A stretch of 64,000 nucleotides of DNA, from positions 62,001-126,000 of the forward strand of contig JAAFIP010000006.1 in the NCBI GenBank assembly GCA_013297865.1, written 5' to 3'. Made by a program: the position numbers and the translations under genes. The notes beneath the pieces are model-generated. The model saw only the letters and a list, made by a program, of their open reading frames with translations, ran no database searches and was not told where the DNA came from. The DNA comes from Polaromonas sp. (GTDB lineage Bacteria; Pseudomonadota; Gammaproteobacteria; Burkholderiales; Burkholderiaceae_C). Below are positions 6,956 to 16,232 of the stretch, piece after piece. Positions within the stretch are counted from its first letter, which is position 1; every line of letters starts with the position of its first letter.

Positions 6956-8463
6956 GGCCGCGCCTCCAGGGCTGTGACGTAAAAATGCGGGCGCGGCAGG
7001 CTCAGCTCGGACTCGCAGGTGTCTTTGGCGTCTGCTATCTTGCCGCTGTCGATCAAGCGGGCCATCACCCGGCGAATGCAGCTGTGGGGCGAGACGATGT
7101 GGCCCATGCCATTGACCACGATATGTTTGCTTTGCGACAGGGTCTGGGCTGCTGTGGTGGCCATGGCAGTGGGCGTGACCGGGTCGAGCGAGCCTGACAG
7201 CAGCAGCGTGGGAATGGCGCTTTGGGTCGGCTCAAAAAACTCGGGCTCTACCTTGCCATGGGGAAAGGTTTTGCAAAAACCATAGAACAGATCGGACAGG
7301 GACTGAAAGCGCACCATGCTGGGCGGTGTGCGGCCCAGCATGTCTTCTGCGCACATGACGGCAAACCGCTGGGTCAGCGAGATGTCGGTTGCCTCGATGT
7401 TCTGGCCCGAGATGGTGGCCGCCATGGGGGCGTAGTTGCCCTGCACGGCGGCGGCGATCAGGGCCGGAATCATGCGCGCAGCCTCGGGCTGGTAGAGCAG
7501 GGGCCATAAAAACCCGATGACCGCGCGGTCGGTGACCAGCCCGCTGACGGTCTGGCCTGTGGCGGGGTGTTGCAGAGTGACACTCTGGGGTGTGGCGCGC
7601 AGCTGGGCCAGCAGGCGGTCCAGCGAGGCGGCGAGGTCAGGGTAGGCCTTGCCGCAGGCGGGCGAGGCGGCGCAGGCGGCTAGGGCGTTTTTCAGCTCGG
7701 CTTCGCTGTTGTACATGGCGTCATCGGGCAGGCGCAGTGCGGTGGGCGCTACGCCGTCAAGCACGGCAGCGCGAATATGCTGTGGGTGCAGCTTCATGTA
7801 GCGCAGCGCCACGCGCGAGCCGTAGCTGCCGCCCCAGATATTGATCTGTCGGTAGTTCATCGCCTTGCGCACGTGCTCCAGATCGGCGATGTAGTCATCG
7901 GTGCGGTGCAAAGCAGGGTTGCCCTTCAGGCTGGCCATGCATTGGGCCCAGTCTTTGTCGATGGCGCGCAGGTCGGTGTTGAGCGTTTCAAACAGCGGGT
8001 CTTTGTTTTTGGCGTCAGCAAACGGATCGCAGCTCAGGGTATTGCTTTTGCCGGTGCCGCGCTGGTCCACCAGCACGATGTCGCGCGATTTGCGGATGGA
8101 GTGCATGGTGGATGCCAACTGGCCCATATCGCTGGCCGCCTGCCCCGGGCCACCGGCAAACAGAAACAGCGGGTCAGGCTCGGGCTGTGGGTTGAGCGAG
8201 GGCAGCAGCGCGACAAAAATTTCTATCTTTTTTCCGTCGGCCTGTGCGGGGTTTTCTGGCACGGCCACTTTGGCGCAGCGCGCCAGGCCATCGAAATTCT
8301 TGATCCTGCAGTCGGTGAGGGTGATGCTGCGCCCCGGCGTGGCGCTGGGTAGCTTGGTGGCCGTGTCGCTGGACGTGCTGGTGGCCTGCTGGCAAGCCGC
8401 CAGCCACAGCGCAGACAGGGCGATGGCTGCAGGCAGGCAGCGCTTGAGGGTCAGGCTTGGCAT
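6952..8463 (-). CDS. Alpha/beta hydrolase lipoprotein, TAP-like peptidase
   Basis: Predicted outer-surface or periplasmic lipoprotein of 503 residues, resembling tripeptidyl/prolyl aminopeptidases of the TAP family. A signal peptide ends in lipobox LAAC near residue 24. The alpha/beta hydrolase fold follows: oxyanion segment FLFAGGPGQAA, nucleophile elbow IWGGSYGSRVALRY with the catalytic Ser, Asp in LLLSGSLDPVTP and His in NGMGHIVSP. A C-terminal TAP-like domain covers the last 130 residues. A start at 8508 would add 15 residues, but the later Met gives a clean lipoprotein signal. It is the first gene of a coupled operon with natAB, perhaps linking peptide trimming and transport. Confidence 0.8.
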   Translation of the reverse strand: MPSLTLKRCLPAAIALSALWLAACQQATSTSSDTATKLPSATPGRSITLTDCRIKNFDGLARCAKVAVPENPAQADGKKIEIFVALLPSLNPQPEPDPLFLFAGGPGQAASDMGQLASTMHSIRKSRDIVLVDQRGTGKSNTLSCDPFADAKNKDPLFETLNTDLRAIDKDWAQCMASLKGNPALHRTDDYIADLEHVRKAMNYRQINIWGGSYGSRVALRYMKLHPQHIRAAVLDGVAPTALRLPDDAMYNSEAELKNALAACAASPACGKAYPDLAASLDRLLAQLRATPQSVTLQHPATGQTVSGLVTDRAVIGFLWPLLYQPEAARMIPALIAAAVQGNYAPMAATISGQNIEATDISLTQRFAVMCAEDMLGRTPPSMVRFQSLSDLFYGFCKTFPHGKVEPEFFEPTQSAIPTLLLSGSLDPVTPTAMATTAAQTLSQSKHIVVNGMGHIVSPHSCIRRVMARLIDSGKIADAKDTCESELSLPRPHFYVTALEARP

Positions 8464-8882
8464 CCATGGGCTGTGAAAAAAGCCGTATACCAGGGTGAGA
8501 AGCTTCATGCGCACAGCATAACTTAGCTCCCTCCGTATTTGCCTGCTGGAATGCTTAAGCGCCGATGTAATTGTTTGCTGGCACTGCTGCAGGTGGGCCT
8601 GGGGCATGATTTCCGCTGCTGGAGCGGTACCTAAAGCCCCTCTATTCACTATAAATTTAATAGCTGCCCCCGCGATATTCTATTGGGCTGGAGGCCTAAA
8701 CCATCTAAAAAACGGGCTTAAATCACAGGGTTTTAGGCAGTGAACTTTAAAACGCCACTCTATGCAGCCCGCCCCAGTGCTTATGCAGGTTTTGCATGAG
8801 GAGTGCTTTGTAATTTTAGGGTTTACCCTTAATCTACGGTTATTGCACCTGAGGGTGCCCACTTTTCAGAAAGAACTGCATC
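8464..8882. other. Intergenic region upstream of the TAP-like lipoprotein
   Basis: About 420 bases with no gene I can support, apart from a possible 15-codon extension of the minus-strand gene to 8508. It carries one copy of the dispersed repeat and the upstream regions of two divergent genes. I see no convincing promoter boxes. Confidence 0.5.
8660..8698 (+). repeat. Dispersed repeat, copy 2
   Basis: Reads ATAGCTGCCCCCGCGATATT then CTATTGGGCTGGAGGCCT. One base differs from the consensus in the first block. It lies in the region upstream of the minus-strand peptidase gene. Confidence 0.85.
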
Positions 8883-9056
8883 ATGAACCGTATTGCCCAC
8901 ATCCTTTTGTCTCTGCTGGTTGGCAACGAGCGCAACGCCTCGGTGCACACCGCCCGCAGCCTGCTGGAGCGCGCCACCCAGGCCCGTGGCCAGAGCGCCT
9001 ACGAGGCCGCCCAACTGCGTGCCAACGCGCTGGCCATGCTCAGCGTCATGCGCTGA
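8883..9056 (+). CDS. Small hypothetical protein (57 residues)
   Basis: A short reading frame of 57 codons. It starts MNRIAHILLSLLVGNERNAS and ends ALAMLSVMR. The first 14 residues are hydrophobic. The remainder is Ala/Arg-rich and predicted helical, with alternating charged and small residues. Codon third positions are strongly G/C, as in true genes here. AGAAAGAA lies 9 bases before the ATG. I do not recognise the family. A hairpin follows within ten bases of the stop. It could be a small membrane-associated or regulatory protein, or a chance frame. Confidence 0.45.
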   Translation: MNRIAHILLSLLVGNERNASVHTARSLLERATQARGQSAYEAAQLRANALAMLSVMR

Positions 9057-9058
9057 CA

Positions 9059-9090
9059 TAAAAAAAGCGGGCAGGTTGCCCTGTCCGCTT
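9059..9090 (-). terminator. Intrinsic terminator of the minus-strand esterase-like gene
   Basis: AGCGGGCAGG pairs with CCTGTCCGCT over ten positions with one G-T pair and a TTGC loop (9066-9089). Read on the minus strand it is followed by seven T residues, so it terminates the gene ending at 9134. It also lies just after the small plus-strand frame. Confidence 0.8.
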
Positions 9091-9133
9091 GGGGTGGGAC
9101 AGCGCTTTGGCAGCGCTGCTTGTGTGTTGACCG

Positions 9134-10663
9134 TCAGGACGGGCAGGCTGCCAGAGCCACTATGTTGGGCCGCAGTGCCAGCGTCGCGCCAGACTCGTCA
9201 GGGCCCAGAGTGTTTTTGGTGAAGGTGCAGCCATAGCTGGGTGCCGCGACCGTAGCGGGAGTGACCACGTCATCGCCAGCGGGCTTGATGCCATCGCGCT
9301 CCCACTTGATCATGGCGTCAAAGGCGTCTACCTGCTCTGCCACCGTGAAGTCACAGTGGCTTGCGCCCCGGATGGCGCGCTGTACCAGCCAGGTGCTGTT
9401 GCCTTTGGCGGCGGTCCTTTTCTGGTAAATCTGCTGCATGTTGAACGGCACAAAAAGATCGCCCAAGGTGTGGATGGACACCACAGGAATCTTGAACTCG
9501 CCATTGATTTTGGGAATCCAGCGCAAGCCATCTGTGCGCAGGCGGTTGGCGTCTGCTGCTGCGGTCAGTTTCTGCGCTGAGCTGTTGAGCGCGGCAGAGC
9601 CTGCTGCGTCACCATCGATCACATAGGTGAAGCCATTGGTGTCCAGAATATTCTTGGTCAATATGCCATCCACTGTGCCATCGCTGCCGAATGTGCCATA
9701 AGGTGCAGGAAAGCTGCCGCCAAAGGTCAGACCCAGATCAAAGATGGGGCGGTTGCCACCGGTCAGATTCTTCAGCACCGAGACATACTTGGTCCCGGTT
9801 GCGGTGGGGGTGATCTGCGCGTTGGGGCTGGCTGCCGAGGGGAAACTGGAGAACAATGTGGTGGTGACCAAGCCTGCGATTTCAGACCACTTGGTGGTGG
9901 GGTAGCTGGGCACGCCTGCAACAGCCTGGGCTGTGACTTGCATGGCTGCAAAGGTATTGAACAGCTCGGTGTCGCCCATCACGCCGCACATCGGCACGGC
10001 GCCTGCATATTTCACCTTGTTCTTGGCCGTGGCTGCGGTTTCATCTTCAATGGCTGCGCCTGCAATGTGGCCACCCATCGAGAAGCCCGTAATGTAGATC
10101 TTGCTGGGGGCGGGCAGCGTGCGCGAATTGCTGGTGGCGATCTTGTTGAACTCCAGCGCAAGGGCGTTGGTGTCCTCGATACCGGCGCGCACATCGTAGT
10201 AGTTTTTGCTATAACTCGACGCAGCCCAGGCATAGCCGTTTTCGATGAAATAGCGGCGCAGTGGCGGATTGTCCACCGTCAGTGCGGCACCTGTGCCCCT
10301 GAAGCCGTGGGTATACATCACCAGCTTGCCATTCCATGTGGCGGGCACTTCGATGCGATAGCTGGCACCGCCAAGCACCCCAGCCCAGCGGCTGGTGTTG
10401 GTGACGTCAGTGACATCGCCCGTGGCGGTTGCCAGGGCTGCGAATGTGGTGGTGGCTGTGGCGGTGAAGGTGCGCGTGTCGTGCGGACGCGATTCTTCTG
10501 GCACTACGGTGACCGTGGGAGATGCGGCGGGTGGAGAGGAAACGGGTGGAGAGGAAACGGGAGCAGAGTCAGCGGGTGGTGGCGGAGAGTCACTGCCTCC
10601 ACAGCCAGTCATCAAAATGCTGCCTGCCAGCACTGCAAGATGCAATAAAACAATAGGGCGCAT
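9134..10663 (-). CDS. Secreted alpha/beta hydrolase lipoprotein, esterase/depolymerase-like
   Basis: Exported protein of 509 residues. The signal peptide ends in lipobox LMTGC near residue 21, and a Pro/Ser-rich linker of about 30 residues follows. The hydrolase fold is shown by LVMYTHGFRGTG, the nucleophile elbow ITGFSMGGHIAGA with the catalytic Ser, Asp in HTLGDLFVPF and a C-terminal His in GASHCDF. The layout recalls poly-hydroxyalkanoate depolymerase-type or tannase/feruloyl-esterase-type lipases, but I cannot name a substrate. The start at 10663 is preferred over 10699 because of GAGGAGAC seven bases before the ATG and the lipoprotein signal. An intrinsic terminator follows the stop. Confidence 0.7.
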   Translation of the reverse strand: MRPIVLLHLAVLAGSILMTGCGGSDSPPPPADSAPVSSPPVSSPPAASPTVTVVPEESRPHDTRTFTATATTTFAALATATGDVTDVTNTSRWAGVLGGASYRIEVPATWNGKLVMYTHGFRGTGAALTVDNPPLRRYFIENGYAWAASSYSKNYYDVRAGIEDTNALALEFNKIATSNSRTLPAPSKIYITGFSMGGHIAGAAIEDETAATAKNKVKYAGAVPMCGVMGDTELFNTFAAMQVTAQAVAGVPSYPTTKWSEIAGLVTTTLFSSFPSAASPNAQITPTATGTKYVSVLKNLTGGNRPIFDLGLTFGGSFPAPYGTFGSDGTVDGILTKNILDTNGFTYVIDGDAAGSAALNSSAQKLTAAADANRLRTDGLRWIPKINGEFKIPVVSIHTLGDLFVPFNMQQIYQKRTAAKGNSTWLVQRAIRGASHCDFTVAEQVDAFDAMIKWERDGIKPAGDDVVTPATVAAPSYGCTFTKNTLGPDESGATLALRPNIVALAACPS

Positions 10664-10966
10664 AGCGAAGTCTCCTCGTGTTGAATAGACAAAAATCAAT
10701 CAATCCGACAGACTGATTGCATGCCAGCATAGGACTCCACCAACATCTGGTGGAGTGGGTTTCCCCTTGCTTCAGTCATGTGTGAGACAGGGCAGCCAGC
10801 CTGCTGTCTATGGCCTGTAACTCGGCGTTACAAAACTACCTGGCGAATGCGATGGCCAATCCATCTCTTTGCCCAAGCTCTGGGGGCGGGCACAAAGTTG
10901 AGCGCAGCCCGGCAGATTGCTCTGAATTGCACGGCACAATATGCGCTTCCATACCGAGGAGTTTTT
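10664..10966. promoter_or_regulatory. Divergent intergenic region with two inverted repeats
   Basis: About 300 bases between the minus-strand hydrolase and uppP. It holds a perfect 9-bp inverted repeat, ACTCCACCA then TGGTGGAGT around a 5-base spacer (10734-10756), and CAATCA/TGATTG separated by 11 bases (10697-10719) just upstream of the hydrolase start. Either could be an operator. No further gene is seen. Confidence 0.45.
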
Positions 10967-11800
10967 TTGGACATTACGCTGCTGATCAAAGCTGCCATCA
11001 TGGGCATCGTTGAGGGACTGACCGAGTTTTTACCCATCTCATCTACGGGCCATCTGATTCTGGCCGGAGCGCTGCTCGGTTTTGATGATGAAAAAGCCAA
11101 GGTGTTTGACATAGCCATCCAGACCGGTGCGATCCTGGCAGTCATCATCGTCTACTGGCAGAAAATCCGCAGCACCCTGGTGGCGCTGCCTACCGAGAGG
11201 CAGGCCCAGCAGTTTGCCTTGAATGTGCTGATTGCCTTTATCCCGGCGGTGGTGCTGGGCTTGCTGTTTGGCAAGGCTATCAAGGCGCATCTTTTCACGC
11301 CGGTAGTGGTGGCCACCACGTTCATCGTGGGCGGCTTCATCATCCTGTGGGCAGAAAAGCTGCAGACCCACGGGCGCGGCAGTGTGCGTGTGGATGATGT
11401 CGACCAGATGACGGCGATGGACGCCCTCAAAGTGGGGCTGGTGCAGTGCCTGGCCATGATTCCGGGCACCAGCCGCAGCGGGGCCACCATCATCGGCGGC
11501 ATGCTGCTGGGCCTGTCGCGCAAGGCGGCTACCGATTTTTCGTTTTTTCTGGCCATGCCCACCCTGATCGGTGCGGGCGCCTACAGCCTTTATAAAGAAC
11601 GCGCGGTGCTGAGCATGGCGGATATTCCGATGTTCAGCGTGGGCTTGCTGTTTTCATTCATCAGCGCCTGGATCTGCGTGCGCTGGCTGCTGCGCTATAT
11701 CTCGTCCCACAGCTTTGTTCCGTTCGCGTACTACCGCATAGTGTTTGGTGTGGTGGTGCTGATTACAGCCTGGACAGGCTGGGTGAAGTGGGCCGCTTGA
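10967..11800 (+). CDS. uppP: Undecaprenyl-diphosphatase UppP (BacA)
   Basis: Integral membrane phosphatase that recycles undecaprenyl pyrophosphate to the monophosphate carrier for peptidoglycan synthesis; extra dosage gives bacitracin resistance. The 277-residue protein matches the usual 270-280. Signatures seen: [20 protein letters not shown] near residue 13 (the E-x3-E active-site motif) and [20 protein letters not shown] near 165 (PGxSRSG). About seven or eight hydrophobic segments are visible. TTG is chosen as start because CGAGGAG lies six bases before it and the family's N terminus begins there. The longer frame from 10778 has no family match. Confidence 0.95.
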   Translation: MDITLLIKAAIMGIVEGLTEFLPISSTGHLILAGALLGFDDEKAKVFDIAIQTGAILAVIIVYWQKIRSTLVALPTERQAQQFALNVLIAFIPAVVLGLLFGKAIKAHLFTPVVVATTFIVGGFIILWAEKLQTHGRGSVRVDDVDQMTAMDALKVGLVQCLAMIPGTSRSGATIIGGMLLGLSRKAATDFSFFLAMPTLIGAGAYSLYKERAVLSMADIPMFSVGLLFSFISAWICVRWLLRYISSHSFVPFAYYRIVFGVVVLITAWTGWVKWAA

Positions 11801-11839
11801 GGGCTTAGTCCACCGCTTGCTAAGCAGGCTATGGAGCGG

Positions 11840-12658
11840 CTATTCAGCAGGGAACGCGTGAATGGCCGCCTCCACCGCTGCCGCTGTGGCCAGAGGTTTT
11901 TCCATCGGGAACAGATGGGTGCCGTCCAGCCAGGCCATGCGGCCTTGGGTGACTTTGTCGGTCAACGCGGTGCCGACAGTTTTCATCTCTTGTGACTGCA
12001 GGCCACCAATGAATGCTGCGGGGCATTGCAGCGGATGGCGCTTGAGCAGGCGCTCGATGCTGTCGGGCAGGGTGTTGTAGATCTGCGTTTCAATATGGCG
12101 GTCAAAGCTGAGCTGGCGCTTGGTTTTGCCTTCGCTAGGCACATCGTGTGTGCCATGGTTGACATAGTCACGCAGGGCATCATCGTGCCATAGCGCAAAT
12201 GCGCGTTTGGACTTGAAGTGTTTGTAGACCGCCTCGGCACTGGCCCAGGACTGGGTGCGGTGCTGGCTGACCGCGCCGGGTGACAGGCGCCCGACCAGCT
12301 TGGTCGTCTTGATGGCGCCCAGCGTAGTGGCACGCCAGCCGCCAATCACCGGCGAGTCCAACAGCACCACGCCGCGCACCAGCGCGGGGTGTTTGGCCGC
12401 GCACATCAGGCTCAAAATACCACCGAGCGAATGGCCCACCAGATAGGCAGGCTCGCCCGCCTTGTCCATTTCGCGTTCAGTAAAGTCGGCCAGTTGCTGC
12501 ACCAGATGGGGCCAGTTGTCTGTGACTGGGTATTGCGGGTCATGGCCGAGCTTCTCGATGGATTTGACGCTGAAACCCCGCTTTTTGAGGGAGGCTGTCA
12601 TCACGCCGTAGGTGCTGGCGGGGAAGCTGTTGCCGTGTGAAAAAACCAATAAACCCAT
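11840..12658 (-). CDS. Alpha/beta fold hydrolase
   Basis: Cytoplasmic hydrolase of 272 residues without a signal peptide. The fold is shown by LLVFSHGNSFPAS near the N terminus (oxyanion region), YLVGHSLGGILSL near residue 95 with the nucleophile Ser, and LDGTHLFPMEKP near 250 with the catalytic His. The acid is probably in FIGGLQSQE or just before it, though no clear Asp is seen. The start lies 8 bases after the stop of the Anbu gene, so the two are probably cotranscribed. The natural substrate is unknown. The link to Anbu is worth noting because Anbu genes usually have other partners. Confidence 0.8.
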   Translation of the reverse strand: MGLLVFSHGNSFPASTYGVMTASLKKRGFSVKSIEKLGHDPQYPVTDNWPHLVQQLADFTEREMDKAGEPAYLVGHSLGGILSLMCAAKHPALVRGVVLLDSPVIGGWRATTLGAIKTTKLVGRLSPGAVSQHRTQSWASAEAVYKHFKSKRAFALWHDDALRDYVNHGTHDVPSEGKTKRQLSFDRHIETQIYNTLPDSIERLLKRHPLQCPAAFIGGLQSQEMKTVGTALTDKVTQGRMAWLDGTHLFPMEKPLATAAAVEAAIHAFPAE

Positions 12659-12666
12659 GCCGACTT

Positions 12667-13491
12667 TTATATCAGTTTCTCGTGGGGCGTGGCGATTTTG
12701 CGCAGTGCACTGCTGCGCACATTAGGGGCTTTAAGCGGGGTATCGGTCTGGCCGCCGTTCCACATCGGGTCATCAATGCTGTCAAACACTTCGCGCAGCT
12801 TGTTACCCCAGGCACCGCGCAGCATTTTCAGGTACGGATTGTTTTCCTCAATGCAGACGATCTTGTCGGTCTTGAGCTGGTTGGCTTCATACACCACCAG
12901 ATCCAGCGGCAGGCCCACTGACAGGTTGGACTTGAGTGTGGAATCCATTGACACCAGCGCGCATTTGGCGGCTTCAGCCAGCGGGGTATCGGTGGTGATG
13001 ACACGGTCCAGCACCGGCTTGCCGTACTTGGACTCGCCAATCTGGAAGTAAGGCGTCTCAGGTGTGGCTTCGATGAAGTTGCCCGCCGAATAGACCTGAA
13101 ACAGGCGCATGGCCTCGGTGCCGATCTGGCCGCCGAAGATCAGCGACACGTTGAACTCCACGCCCGCTTTTTTCAGCGACTCGGCATCGCGCTGGTACAC
13201 GTGGCGCACAGCCGAGCCAAGCACCCGCGTGGCGTCGAACATGCTTTTGGCGTTCCATATCGTCAGCGGATCGCCAGCCTCGTCCTTGAGCTGTTCCACC
13301 TGCAATATCTCGCGCACCGATTGGCTGATGCTCAGATTGCCCGCAGACAGCAGGGTCATAAAGCGATCGCCGGGTTTTTCGTAGACGATCATCTTGCGGA
13401 ACGTGCTGATCTGGTCCAGGCCCGAGTTGGTGCGTGAGTCGGATAAAAAGACCAGTCCGGCTTTGAGTTTGATACCTACACAATATGTCAT
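12667..13491 (-). CDS. Anbu/BPH proteasome-type protease
   Basis: A 274-residue member of the Anbu (ancestral beta subunit, or betaproteobacteria proteasome homologue) group of Ntn hydrolases. It begins MTYCVGIKLKAG, so removing the initiator Met exposes the catalytic Thr1. In that numbering Asp17 (FLSDSRTN) and Lys32 (FRKM) fit the proteasome triad. The conserved body LLSAGNLSISQSVREIL and SLIFGGQIG is typical. Known Anbu proteins form large open rings with unclear substrates and usually sit with transglutaminase-like, alpha-E and ATP-grasp genes. None of these is nearby; here the gene lies between mutS (81 bases upstream) and an alpha/beta hydrolase (8 bases downstream). Confidence 0.88.
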   Translation of the reverse strand: MTYCVGIKLKAGLVFLSDSRTNSGLDQISTFRKMIVYEKPGDRFMTLLSAGNLSISQSVREILQVEQLKDEAGDPLTIWNAKSMFDATRVLGSAVRHVYQRDAESLKKAGVEFNVSLIFGGQIGTEAMRLFQVYSAGNFIEATPETPYFQIGESKYGKPVLDRVITTDTPLAEAAKCALVSMDSTLKSNLSVGLPLDLVVYEANQLKTDKIVCIEENNPYLKMLRGAWGNKLREVFDSIDDPMWNGGQTDTPLKAPNVRSSALRKIATPHEKLI

Positions 13492-13572
13492 GGTGTGTTG
13501 AGTTATAGAAAATGAAAGGCAGTCGTCACTGCTGGCAGCCGGACTGACCCGAGCTGTTGCACAAGGGATTTT

Positions 13573-16164
13573 CTACCGATTTTCCAGCTTTTTCAGCTGG
13601 TACAGCGCATCCAACGCCTCCCTGGGGCTCAAATTGTCTGGATGGATGGCAGACAGCGCGGCGGATAGCTCGCTCGGTTGCAGCGAACTTTTATCATATT
13701 CGGCGGGGGCAGTAAACAGATCTACCTGGGCTTTGGCCGCGGTTTGCTGCGTCTCCAGTGCCTCCAGCGCCTGGCGTGCATGGTTGACCACGGCGGCTGG
13801 CACGCCTGCGAGCTTGGCCACCTGGATACCGTAGCTGCGGCTGGCGGGGCCGGGCTCGATGCTGTGCAGGAAGGCAATATCGTGGCCGCGCTCTACCGCG
13901 CTGACGTGGACGTTAACGGCGCTATGGTGTTTTTCGGGGAAACCGGTGAGCTCAAAATAATGGGTGGCAAACAGCGTGAAAGCCTGCGATTTGTGCAGGT
14001 GTGCAGCAATACCGCTGGCCAGCGCCAGGCCGTCAAAGGTGCTGGTGCCGCGGCCAATCTCGTCCATCAACACGAGAGAGTGGGGCGTGGCGCTATGCAG
14101 GATCTGCGCGGCCTCGGTCATCTCCAGCATGAAGGTGGATTGGGCGTTGGCCAGGTCGTCTGCCGCGCCAATGCGGGTGTGGATGGCGTCGATCGGCCCC
14201 AGGCGGCAGGCGCTGGCGGGCACATAGGAGCCTACTGAAGCCAGCAGCACGATGATGGCGACCTGGCGCATGTAGGTGGACTTGCCGCCCATGTTGGGGC
14301 CGGTGATGACCTGCATGCGGGTTTTGGCATGGAGCGCGGTGTCGTTGGCGATGAAGTTGCCGCTGGACAGCTCTGCCAGCCGCGCCTCCACCACCGGATG
14401 GCGACCTGCACTGATGTCGATGCAGGGTTCTTTGGCAAACACAGGCGCGCACCATTGCAGCGTGAGCGAGCGCTCGGCCAGGGCGCACAGCGCGTCCAGC
14501 GAGGCCAGGGCCTGGGCGCAGCCAGACAGCGCGGGGATAAAGCTTTGCAACTGGTCCTGCAACTGCTCGTAGAGAAACTTCTCGCGCGCCAGCGCACGGT
14601 CCTGCGCGCTCAAGGCCTTGTCTTCAAAGGCCTTGAGTTCTGGAGTGATGAAGCGCTCGGCGTTTTTCAGGGTCTGGCGGCGGCGGTAGTCTTCGGGCAC
14701 CTTGTCCAGCTGGCCTTGCGTGATCTCGATATAAAAGCCGTGCACTTTGTTGAACTGCACCCGCAGATTGGCGATGCCGGTGCGCGCCTTTTCACGGGTT
14801 TCCAGATCGAGCAAAAATGCATCGCAGGTATCACCGATATTGCGCAGTTCGTCCAGGTCGTTGTCATAGCCGTTGGCGATCACGCCACCGTCGCGTACCA
14901 GGGCAGCAGGCTCGGGCAGCAGCGCGCTGTGCAGCAGCTCAAAACAGCCTACAGGAGGCGCCAGGGCAGCAGAAATAGAAGACAAATCGGCCTCCAGGCC
15001 AATAGAATATCGCGAGAGCAGCTCACATTTTTGTAGCGTCTGCTGTAGGGCAACCAGTTCACGCGGGCGCACCTGGCGCAGCGCAATGCGCGCCGTGATG
15101 CGCTCCACATCGCTCACGCCCCTGAGCTGTTCGCGCAGCTTGTGGGCATGGCCCTCGCGCAGGCGGCCAATGGCCTGCAGGCGCTGCTGGGCTGTGCTGC
15201 GGTCGCGCTGGGGCGACAACAGCCAGCTTTTGAGCGCGCGGCTGCCCATGCCGGTCTGGCAGGTATCAAGCAACGAGAAGAGGGTGGGCGCGTCTTCGCC
15301 GCGCAAGGTCTGGGTCAGCTCCAGGTTGCGGCGGGTGGTCAGCGGCAGATCGATCAGCTCGCCATCGCGCTGCACGCGCAGGCTGCGCACATGGGGCAGT
15401 GCCTTGCCCTGGGTGTGCTCTGCATACGCCAGCAGCGCAGAGGCCGCGGCGTGGGCCTGCGTGGCCACCTCCGCGCTGAAAGCCTGCAGGCTGGCCACTT
15501 GCAGCTGCGCGCACAGCTTGGCATGGCCCAGGCCACTGTCAAACTGGAAGGCAGGGCGCACGGTCAGCGGGATGGCGGCAGCGAATTTCAGCGCCTTGAT
15601 CTGCTGCTCAAAAGCAGGTGTCACGTCGCCGCTGTAGATCAGCTCGCTGGGCGCGATGCGGGCTACCCAAGCTGCAAGCTCGTCATGTGTGCACTGGGCC
15701 AGCTGGATTTCGCTTTGCGTCACTGCCAGCCAGGCCAGGCCGAGCTGGTTGCGCGCCGCCTGGTGCACTGCCAGCAGCACCGACTCGGTTTTGTCGCTGA
15801 GCAGCTCGGTATCGGTCAAGGTGCCGGGCGTGACCACGCGCACCACTTTGCGCTCTACCGGCCCTTTGCCCACGCCGACCTCGCCCACCTGCTCGCAAAT
15901 GGCCACCGACTCGCCCAGCTTGATCAGGCGCGCCAGATAGGTCTCCAGCGAATGGAACGGCACACCTGCCATTACCACCGGCTGGCCACCAGACTGGCCG
16001 CGCTGGGTGAGGGTGATGCTCAGCAGGCGTGCGGCTTTTTCGGCGTCGGCATAGAAGACTTCGTAGAAGTCGCCCATGCGGTAGAACAGCAAGGTGCTGG
16101 GAAAATCTTTTTTGAGAGCCCAGTACTGGGCCATCATGGGCGTGTGTTCAGCTCCTTGTGCCAT
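13573..16164 (-). CDS. mutS: DNA mismatch repair protein MutS
   Basis: Mismatch-recognition ATPase of methyl-directed repair, 863 residues (E. coli MutS 853). The N-terminal domain carries the mismatch-binding F-x-E motif as [17 protein letters not shown] near residue 34. Connector and lever domains follow. The ATPase has Walker [14 protein letters not shown] near 630, Walker [17 protein letters not shown] and the dimer-contact ATHYFELT. The C-terminal tail, ending in YQLKKLENR, carries the tetramer-type extension. Residues 381-392 ([11 protein letters not shown] and flanks) are encoded by a copy of the dispersed repeat. The frame is intact throughout. Confidence 0.97.
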   Translation of the reverse strand: MAQGAEHTPMMAQYWALKKDFPSTLLFYRMGDFYEVFYADAEKAARLLSITLTQRGQSGGQPVVMAGVPFHSLETYLARLIKLGESVAICEQVGEVGVGKGPVERKVVRVVTPGTLTDTELLSDKTESVLLAVHQAARNQLGLAWLAVTQSEIQLAQCTHDELAAWVARIAPSELIYSGDVTPAFEQQIKALKFAAAIPLTVRPAFQFDSGLGHAKLCAQLQVASLQAFSAEVATQAHAAASALLAYAEHTQGKALPHVRSLRVQRDGELIDLPLTTRRNLELTQTLRGEDAPTLFSLLDTCQTGMGSRALKSWLLSPQRDRSTAQQRLQAIGRLREGHAHKLREQLRGVSDVERITARIALRQVRPRELVALQQTLQKCELLSRYSIGLEADLSSISAALAPPVGCFELLHSALLPEPAALVRDGGVIANGYDNDLDELRNIGDTCDAFLLDLETREKARTGIANLRVQFNKVHGFYIEITQGQLDKVPEDYRRRQTLKNAERFITPELKAFEDKALSAQDRALAREKFLYEQLQDQLQSFIPALSGCAQALASLDALCALAERSLTLQWCAPVFAKEPCIDISAGRHPVVEARLAELSSGNFIANDTALHAKTRMQVITGPNMGGKSTYMRQVAIIVLLASVGSYVPASACRLGPIDAIHTRIGAADDLANAQSTFMLEMTEAAQILHSATPHSLVLMDEIGRGTSTFDGLALASGIAAHLHKSQAFTLFATHYFELTGFPEKHHSAVNVHVSAVERGHDIAFLHSIEPGPASRSYGIQVAKLAGVPAAVVNHARQALEALETQQTAAKAQVDLFTAPAEYDKSSLQPSELSAALSAIHPDNLSPREALDALYQLKKLENR
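14990..15024 (-). repeat. Dispersed repeat copy inside mutS
   Basis: On the minus strand this reads AGCTGCTCTCGCGATATTCT then ATTGGCCTGGAGGC, one base off the consensus. It is in frame with mutS and encodes [12 protein letters not shown]. It is the only coding copy of the eight. In the same frame the consensus would begin with TAG; here that codon is GAG. Confidence 0.85.
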
Positions 16165-16232
16165 AGACCGACGGTGCAGCTTTATTATTAACTAAAGGGT
16201 GTGAACGCTAAAGTGCATGCTCAGCGTCTGCA

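Noticed and set aside
15142-16191. Plus-strand frame of 349 codons opposite mutS
   Set aside because: Composition follows the antisense of mutS codons and no family motif is present; mutS itself is certain.
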